Origin: UBA2108 sp002713215
Lineage (GTDB): Bacteria; Bacteroidota; Bacteroidia; Flavobacteriales_G; Salibacteraceae
DNA length: 37,282 bases
Assembly (NCBI GenBank): GCA_937891015.1
Contig: CALAPY010000097.1
Span: 1 to 37,282, forward strand
Direction of reading: 5' to 3'
Made by a program: the position numbers and the translations under genes. The notes under the pieces are model-generated. The model saw only the letters and a program-made list of their open reading frames with translations. It ran no database searches and was not told where the DNA came from. Positions 32,301 to 37,282 of the stretch are shown in pieces (within the stretch, counting starts at the first letter, position 1; each line of letters begins with the position of its first letter).

Positions 32301-33662
32301 ATGCCACTACGATTACCTAAATTTTGGCACTACTTTGTTATTGCCACGCTGCTGGATATTCTGGTCATATTCTTTTCTTTGAATTATGTAATTGGTGTAG
32401 ATCCGTTTAGTGTGGAAGCTACCCCGATAATTGTATTTTGTTGGGTAATTTCCAATGCCCTGGTGTTTCCAACTTCCAATCAACGTTACGTAAGTTTTAT
32501 TCATACCTATTACCGTATAGTCAAGCTTTATGCGTTGTTCACCATCATTTATTGGTTGGTATTAGTTATATTTTATGATGGATGGAATGCCAGTATTAGT
32601 ATAGGTTACCTGAAGTTTATGTTCTTTTTGTTTTTACTGGTAATGATAGAGAAATCAGCCTTTGTTTCCGTCATACGATTTATTCGAAAACTGGGCTGGG
32701 GAACATCGCAATACATGATATTGGCTTATGCAAAAGAGGCCGTTTATTTTAGGAGGTCTCTAAGAAAAAAGACTCATGGAGGTTATCGGTTTTGTTGTGC
32801 CATTGAAGAGGGGCATCCATTTATAGAGAAAAACGATGTAGAAGAGTTTACTTCCGTGCTTAACGACCATAAGATTAATGAGATTTATGTATATCCAACC
32901 AATAAGAAAGAAACCTTCGACTTCATTCAAAAGGTTGCAAAACTATCAGGAGCAAATATTTTTTTGATTCCTATTGATACCGTAAAGCACATACAGTTTT
33001 TCAACTTTAGAAAAATCACATCCAGTTCTTATGAAGAAATTATGAATGGGCCACTCATTATTTGGATAAATCGCATGGCAAAAAGAATATTTGACCTTAT
33101 ATTCTCTACCGTTATTATTGTTTTCTTATTGTCTTGGCTGTTGCCCATTCTCGGTTTGTGCATTGTGTTTGAGAGCAAGGGAGGAGTGTTTTTCAGGCAA
33201 ACCAGAAATGGTAGAAATAAAAAACAATTTAACTGTCTGAAGCTACGAACAATGAGGGCTAATGATGTCGCTCACAGCAAACAGGCTACCCGGTCAGATC
33301 CCAGAATAACAAAGGTTGGGGCCTTTCTTCGTAAAACCAGTTTAGACGAATTGCCCCAGTTTTTTAATGTTTTTATGGGAGACATGTCTGTTGTGGGACC
33401 TCGACCACATCCTATTTTATTGGATGAGAAATTCGAATCTCGTATCCCGGATTATAACGCTCGGTTTAGGGTGAAGCCTGGTATTACGGGATTGTCACAA
33501 GCTTACGGGTATAGAGGCGAGACTCAGAAATTGAAGGACATGACAATCCGAATAAAAACAGATTTTGTATATATCCAAAATTGGACATTACTATTGGATG
33601 TCCGGGTAGTTTTTCGAACCATTAGAACAGCCCTTTTATCGAGAAGTGAATCAGCCTACTAG
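32301..33662 (+). CDS. Polyprenyl-phosphate sugar-1-phosphate transferase (initiating glycosyltransferase)
   Basis: 453 aa, the WbaP/polyprenyl glycosylphosphotransferase type. About four hydrophobic helices (10-125), then a soluble CoA-binding-like region (QYMILAYAKEAVYFRRSL), then the catalytic bacterial sugar transferase domain (~245-450): MAKRIFDLIFSTVIIVF (membrane re-entrant helix), FFRQTRNGRNKKQFNCLKLR, SDPRITKVGAFLRKTSLDEL, PQFFNVFMGDMSVVGPRPH and PGITGLSQAYGYRGE. It would load the first sugar-1-phosphate onto undecaprenyl phosphate and so start the glycan. The last 12 bases overlap the 3' end of the convergent O-antigen ligase gene. There is no terminator between them. Confidence 0.9.
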   Translation: MPLRLPKFWHYFVIATLLDILVIFFSLNYVIGVDPFSVEATPIIVFCWVISNALVFPTSNQRYVSFIHTYYRIVKLYALFTIIYWLVLVIFYDGWNASISIGYLKFMFFLFLLVMIEKSAFVSVIRFIRKLGWGTSQYMILAYAKEAVYFRRSLRKKTHGGYRFCCAIEEGHPFIEKNDVEEFTSVLNDHKINEIYVYPTNKKETFDFIQKVAKLSGANIFLIPIDTVKHIQFFNFRKITSSSYEEIMNGPLIIWINRMAKRIFDLIFSTVIIVFLLSWLLPILGLCIVFESKGGVFFRQTRNGRNKKQFNCLKLRTMRANDVAHSKQATRSDPRITKVGAFLRKTSLDELPQFFNVFMGDMSVVGPRPHPILLDEKFESRIPDYNARFRVKPGITGLSQAYGYRGETQKLKDMTIRIKTDFVYIQNWTLLLDVRVVFRTIRTALLSRSESAY

Positions 33663-34898
33663 CCTTTTTTGTTGGTTGCTATCAAGAATTAGTAATACAG
33701 AAATTAGGGTAAACAAGATGCTGCCAGCGTGGCGTTCCAGCCCGCTTTCAGTTAAGAAAAAGCAGCTTATAATAAGGAGAATGGAAAACGAAAACCTGTC
33801 TTTTTTAGAAATACCTAAGATGGTGCTAATCAGGATTAGCAGGGCAATAAGACCAAGTACTCCATTCTTCAACAATTCCTCGAAATATTGGCTATGTACA
33901 TTATAATCCAGGTATCCTCGATCTTTGAGTTCAGGATTCCCAATGTATAGTCCCTTATTTTGATAAGCTTTTCTAAGTGTTTCCTGGGCATCACCCGTAC
34001 CAACTCCAAACGCCATGGAATTACTTTCCTGGGAAAGGGTTTCAATAACTATATTCCAGAAGGTAATACGAAGAGTGAGCCCATTTAATGGTGTGTCGTA
34101 CTTGTACTTTTCTTGACCGAGAACTTCCAGATCCTGATTAATGATCTCCGAAAACCGTGAGCTAATTCCTCCACCAAAGAGCATAAAAACAACTCCAATC
34201 ACCGTAATCAGAACAAGCATTGCCTTTTTCTCCCTTTTTTTGAATTGTATCAACTGTAATGCTAGGAATAGAAATAGTGAAATAATCAGAATCATTTTTG
34301 ATGAAAGGAGGATAAGCAGAATGGCTAAAAAAGAGAGCAAAACATAATAAAGAATTGTGTGGGCATTAAAAACAAGCGATTTGAATTTCATCAATAAAAA
34401 AATACTGGTAGCAACTACAACACTGAAGTAGATGGCATGTGCCCCAAGTTGGTTAGATAATTGATGGTAGTAGAAAACCGCAGAATCTTTGTTTTCAAAA
34501 TAGTCGAAGCCGGACAATAGAATCATTGCCAAGCCACCCAATAATACGGAAGCCACAACTGAGAGTAAGATGGTCTTAATTTGAGATTTGCTTAGTTGTG
34601 TCCCAGATGCCAGAAATATGGGGAGTAAGGCCATTCCACCTTTTTTTTCCAAAATGAAAAGAGCTTCCTGTTCATTGGAGGAATTGAAATAGCCAACAAC
34701 TTGTACCAAGTAGTAGATAATGAAAAATATAATCCAGGGGTTTGATTTTAAGTTAGCCCATTTTTCGTTGATTGGATTTGAGACTGCCGAAAGCAGGCAA
34801 CAAATAAATATGAGTACTGAGTTTAAGTGGGCAAAATAAGGGAAGGTAAGTGCAACAGCAATTATTGAAAAGAAATAGGCCGTTTTAAGCTTTTCCAT
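33651..34898 (-). CDS. O-antigen ligase/polymerase family membrane protein
   Basis: 415 aa with about eleven hydrophobic segments. The Wzy_C/WaaL signature is YNVHSQYFEELLKNGVLGLI near residue 345, with the conserved His in the large periplasmic loop, preceded by TLRKAYQNKGLYIGN. It would polymerise or ligate lipid-linked oligosaccharide outside the inner membrane; ligase and polymerase cannot be told apart by sequence. Its start overlaps the DUF1972 gene by 14 bases. A second polymerase-like fragment lies at the window edge in the same operon, so this one could be the ligase and the other the polymerase, or the reverse. Last gene of cassette F. Confidence 0.85.
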   Translation of the reverse strand: MEKLKTAYFFSIIAVALTFPYFAHLNSVLIFICCLLSAVSNPINEKWANLKSNPWIIFFIIYYLVQVVGYFNSSNEQEALFILEKKGGMALLPIFLASGTQLSKSQIKTILLSVVASVLLGGLAMILLSGFDYFENKDSAVFYYHQLSNQLGAHAIYFSVVVATSIFLLMKFKSLVFNAHTILYYVLLSFLAILLILLSSKMILIISLFLFLALQLIQFKKREKKAMLVLITVIGVVFMLFGGGISSRFSEIINQDLEVLGQEKYKYDTPLNGLTLRITFWNIVIETLSQESNSMAFGVGTGDAQETLRKAYQNKGLYIGNPELKDRGYLDYNVHSQYFEELLKNGVLGLIALLILISTILGISKKDRFSFSILLIISCFFLTESGLERHAGSILFTLISVLLILDSNQQKRLVG

Positions 34899-35991
34899 TG
34901 GTTAACTCCTCTATGACCTGAGCATACCCCTTAACAATAGCATCCCAGGTGTATTTATCTGTTATTTTCTTCCTATTGTCGGTTATCCATTGCATTTTTT
35001 CAGCTTTGTTGCTGGTTTCTATTGCGGTGGTTACGTCCTCTGGATTTGAGAAATAGTATGCTTCCCCTTCCAAAATAGCTTTATTAAAAGGATTGTCGTG
35101 TGCTGCCATAAGCGCTGATGAAGCCATAGCCTCAAGCAAGGAAGGGTTAGTACCACCAACCGAATGTCCATGAAAGTATAAGTGACAATGGTGTCGGATG
35201 TTATTCAGCTTGTCGATATCAAAAATACCTTCCGTAAACATCACTCCATTTTCATTTTGGTATTGCTCTTTCAGGTATCGACCATGAGGAGTTTTCTGTG
35301 TGTTTCCAACAACCACTAGTTTCCTGGAACGTTTTGATGTCAGGTACCCTTTTATAATCATTTCTATATTGTTCTCAGGTTCCATGCGCGCTACCAGCAT
35401 ATCGTATTCGCCTGGCTTCAGATTAAACTCGCTCAGTACTTCCGGGTTTGGATCACTAAAGAGGTGTGCGCCATAGGGAATAAAGGAAGAATCTTTTTTG
35501 TATTTCTTTTTTAGATAAGCCTGAATACCTAAACTGTCCGAAATAAGTCGATCACTCCCTATTACACCAAGCCATTCCGCCACCTTTAAAAACTGCTGAA
35601 CGGGCTTGCTATACTTGCTTCGTTTCCATTCAAGCCCATCCATGTTGGTGGCTATTTTGCTTCCCTTCGGTAGGTACCAAAACCAAACGGTGCTACTGGT
35701 ATACCCCAACTGAAAGATTAGATCGAAATTCCTTTTTCTGCTGTCTTTAATGCAATTGAGGTCGTAGATAAATTGCCCGAATGTGCCCATCTTGTATTCC
35801 GGGTCATGACAATGAATGATATTTACGCCGTTCCAGGTTTTTTCCTGATAGGGATGGTCGTGGGAGTTGTACACACTGACTTCATAACCCATTTTTACTA
35901 ATCCCTGTGCCAGGTATTCAGCTAACTGTTCGAACCCGCTATAGTGGTTTGGAATTCCCCGAGACCCTAGTATGGCAATCTTTTTTTTCAT
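34885..35991 (-). CDS. DUF1972-type glycosyltransferase (GT-B)
   Basis: 368 aa, a cytoplasmic GT-B enzyme. The N-terminal domain is DUF1972: IAILGSRGIPNHYSGFEQLA, VYNSHDHPYQEKTWNGVNII, KGSKIATNMDGLEWKRSKY. The C-terminal glycosyl transferase group 1 domain shows EYDMLVARMEPENNIEMIIK, FTEGIFDIDKLNNIRHHCHL, and HSVGGTNPSLLEAMASSALM, the nucleotide-sugar-binding EX7E-like region. Relatives often add rhamnose or related deoxyhexoses, but the sugar cannot be fixed here. It overlaps the GT4 gene by 4 bases (ATGA) and the ligase gene by 14 bases. Confidence 0.9.
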   Translation of the reverse strand: MKKKIAILGSRGIPNHYSGFEQLAEYLAQGLVKMGYEVSVYNSHDHPYQEKTWNGVNIIHCHDPEYKMGTFGQFIYDLNCIKDSRKRNFDLIFQLGYTSSTVWFWYLPKGSKIATNMDGLEWKRSKYSKPVQQFLKVAEWLGVIGSDRLISDSLGIQAYLKKKYKKDSSFIPYGAHLFSDPNPEVLSEFNLKPGEYDMLVARMEPENNIEMIIKGYLTSKRSRKLVVVGNTQKTPHGRYLKEQYQNENGVMFTEGIFDIDKLNNIRHHCHLYFHGHSVGGTNPSLLEAMASSALMAAHDNPFNKAILEGEAYYFSNPEDVTTAIETSNKAEKMQWITDNRKKITDKYTWDAIVKGYAQVIEELTNGKA

Positions 35992-37067
35992 TTGTTTTGC
36001 TTCAACGCAATGTTATAACCCTCTAGCGTTTTTTTAGCCGCATTTTCCCAGGTATATTGAGTAAGAATGCGATTTTTCAATGCTGAGCTTGGAGCCGATT
36101 TCAGGGCTTTTTCAATTTGCTCCCGAATAGAATTAACACCATCCGGATCACAATAATATACATCGTCTCCAAAGTAATCTTTAGTATCCCCTTTGTCAGT
36201 AATAACTAAAACACAGTCTTCGAGGGCGGCCTCCAGATTGCATAAACCTGTGGTTTCAAACCAACTTGCCGAAACATGAACTTTATGGCTCCGATATAGG
36301 TCTACCAGCTTGTCATGAGGAGCATGATCCAAAAAAGTGATGTTGTTTCCTGCTTCCAATTTGCATTGTTCGTAATAGGAAATGTGATTTGGCGCCGGTT
36401 TACCTACAATGGTTAACCTGGTATCAGAATTCTTGAGTGCCCGTATTATATTCAACTGGTTCTTGTAACTTTCAATTCTACCCACACAAAGTACTCCTGT
36501 TTTGTTATTACTATTATCTCCAGTCCTTTCAGGTTTGTTGATTCCATTTGGGACTACTACGTACTTCCCTCTGAAATTAAAAGCCTTGCCTAGACGATCA
36601 AATTCACTCTTGGAGTTAGGAAGAATAACAGAAGCTCGATTCAATGTATTTTCAATGCTTTTTCGTTGGCCTTGAAAGAGGTAGGGCAGGCTGTTAACCG
36701 ATTCTCCATTTTTTATCCATCGGGCCAGCGTTTTAAAATATTCAGAGCGGTCTCGTCCAAAAACCCGGGTTATTTTTCCGATTATGTCTTTCCGATGCAA
36801 CAAATCATATTCGCTGTAATCCACGAATATGGGTGAGATTACGTAAGGGGTATTGGATTTCTTCAAATGAGGAAGAATTGCCGCCACCCGGGTAATATTA
36901 AAAAAATGGAGCAGGTCGTATTTATTGTACTCAACGGAACTTGAAGAAAGGCAAATATCAACCGAAACACCCATAGCTTCCAGGTGCTTTGCTGTTTGTT
37001 TCATTTGAACGGTATCGCCCCCCGGACCACTAAAAAGGGTGTCTCTTGAAATCATGGCTACCCTCAT
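35988..37067 (-). CDS. GT4-like glycosyltransferase
   Basis: 359 aa, GT-B fold. The N-terminal domain starts RVAMISRDTLFSGPGGDTVQ, the glycine-rich acceptor-side loop, and continues with YDLLHFFNITRV. The C-terminal domain has VLCVGRIESYKNQLNIIRAL, RLTIVGKPAP, FLDHAPHDKLVDLYRSHKVH and ASWFETTGLCNLEAALEDCV, the donor-binding region of group 1 transferases. It is expected to add a sugar to the growing lipid-linked oligosaccharide in the cytoplasm. It overlaps the next gene downstream by 4 bases and the fragment upstream by 4 bases, so it is embedded in one operon. Donor and acceptor unknown. Confidence 0.88.
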   Translation of the reverse strand: MRVAMISRDTLFSGPGGDTVQMKQTAKHLEAMGVSVDICLSSSSVEYNKYDLLHFFNITRVAAILPHLKKSNTPYVISPIFVDYSEYDLLHRKDIIGKITRVFGRDRSEYFKTLARWIKNGESVNSLPYLFQGQRKSIENTLNRASVILPNSKSEFDRLGKAFNFRGKYVVVPNGINKPERTGDNSNNKTGVLCVGRIESYKNQLNIIRALKNSDTRLTIVGKPAPNHISYYEQCKLEAGNNITFLDHAPHDKLVDLYRSHKVHVSASWFETTGLCNLEAALEDCVLVITDKGDTKDYFGDDVYYCDPDGVNSIREQIEKALKSAPSSALKNRILTQYTWENAAKKTLEGYNIALKQNK

Positions 37068-37276
37068 GATTGATCAGTTTTTAAGGTGGGTTTTGAACTT
37101 ACCCTAAAATTCACCTGATCGAAATGGGTAAAACAGGGGGTAAAAGCTAAGACCCAAATTACATACTCGGCAATATTGGTTAAAAAGCTGCCTGTAAATT
37201 GGTATATAAAAATGTATATGAACAAGGTAAGCCGGTATAAATTGGTCCAAACCTTCGTCTTAAAAAAAGATACCAT
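37064..37276 (-). CDS. C-terminal fragment resembling an O-antigen polymerase, possibly frameshifted
   Basis: 70 codons from an ATG at the window edge, overlapping the GT4 start by 4 bases (ATGA). The residues include NLYRLTLFIYIFIYQFTGSF and LTNIAEYVIWVLAF, which read like the last transmembrane part of a Wzy/O-antigen ligase protein and not like a whole gene. An in-frame TGA lies directly before the ATG. In another frame, the bases up to the window end read LNGIFF and then meet TAA; removing one base from the run of seven T's (37262-37268, minus strand) joins this frame to the 70-codon frame as LNGIFFKTKVWTNL. So this may be the end of a larger gene carrying a frameshift, real or a sequencing error. 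A genuine small membrane protein is the alternative. Confidence 0.5.
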   Translation of the reverse strand: MVSFFKTKVWTNLYRLTLFIYIFIYQFTGSFLTNIAEYVIWVLAFTPCFTHFDQVNFRVSSKPTLKTDQS

Positions 37277-37282
37277 TCAATT

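Noticed and set aside
13984..37282. Transferred island with mobile elements or integration sites.
   Set aside because: No transposase, integrase, tRNA gene or direct repeat is seen at the left border, and the right border is outside the window.

Overview
The window looks like chromosomal DNA from a free-living member of the Bacteroidota, moderately AT-rich. Evidence seen in the sequence: a C-terminal type IX secretion sorting domain behind SprB-like repeats (10367-12514), a Bacteroidota-style TonB protein with an N-terminal CxxC domain (161-1027), several promoter elements of the Bacteroidota form TAnnTTTG, almost no Shine-Dalgarno sequences, and frequent TTG start codons. I see no phage, insertion sequence, CRISPR array or tRNA. 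No gap without a gene exceeds 300 bases.

Left part (1-13.9 kb), mostly housekeeping. The window opens in the last bases of a 5S rRNA and its terminator, so an rRNA operon lies just outside. Then come a TonB-type protein, a secreted YD-repeat-like protein, a DUF255 (YyaL/SSP411) thioredoxin-fold lipoprotein, a two-gene unit of histidine kinase plus LEA14-like lipoprotein, a PIN-PhoH ATPase, an S9 peptidase lipoprotein, a GIY-YIG protein, a Sua5/YciO/YrdC protein, a large T9SS-exported SprB-repeat protein and a fused SpmA-SpmB membrane protein. Between 9.1 and 9.7 kb are three copies of a short repeat whose core is conserved while its flanking hairpin arms are not.

Right part (13.98 kb to the end), a dense surface-glycan locus that is unusually rich in radical SAM enzymes. 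It is built of cassettes that alternate in orientation: (A, +) nucleotidyltransferase, B12-type radical SAM, methyltransferase, B12-type radical SAM, B12-type radical SAM; (B, -) SGNH hydrolase; (C, +) GT87-like transferase, CxxCH lipoprotein, Wzx-like flippase, radical SAM/SPASM protein, multi-pass GT-C-like protein; (D, -) SGNH hydrolase, B12-type radical SAM; (E, +) B12-type radical SAM, NPPY methyltransferase, polyprenyl-phosphate sugar transferase; (F, -) polymerase-like fragment at the window edge, two glycosyltransferases, O-antigen ligase/polymerase. Genes within a cassette mostly overlap by 1-14 bases or lie a few bases apart.

Working model (inference): cassettes C, E and F supply a Wzx/Wzy-type pathway in which a lipid-linked oligosaccharide is started, extended, flipped and polymerised. 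The six radical SAM proteins, two methyltransferases and two SGNH proteins would modify the sugar, a non-sugar substituent or the lipid carrier, for example by C-methylation and acylation/deacylation. No substrate can be read from the sequence. This locus is the best candidate in the window for an undescribed pathway.
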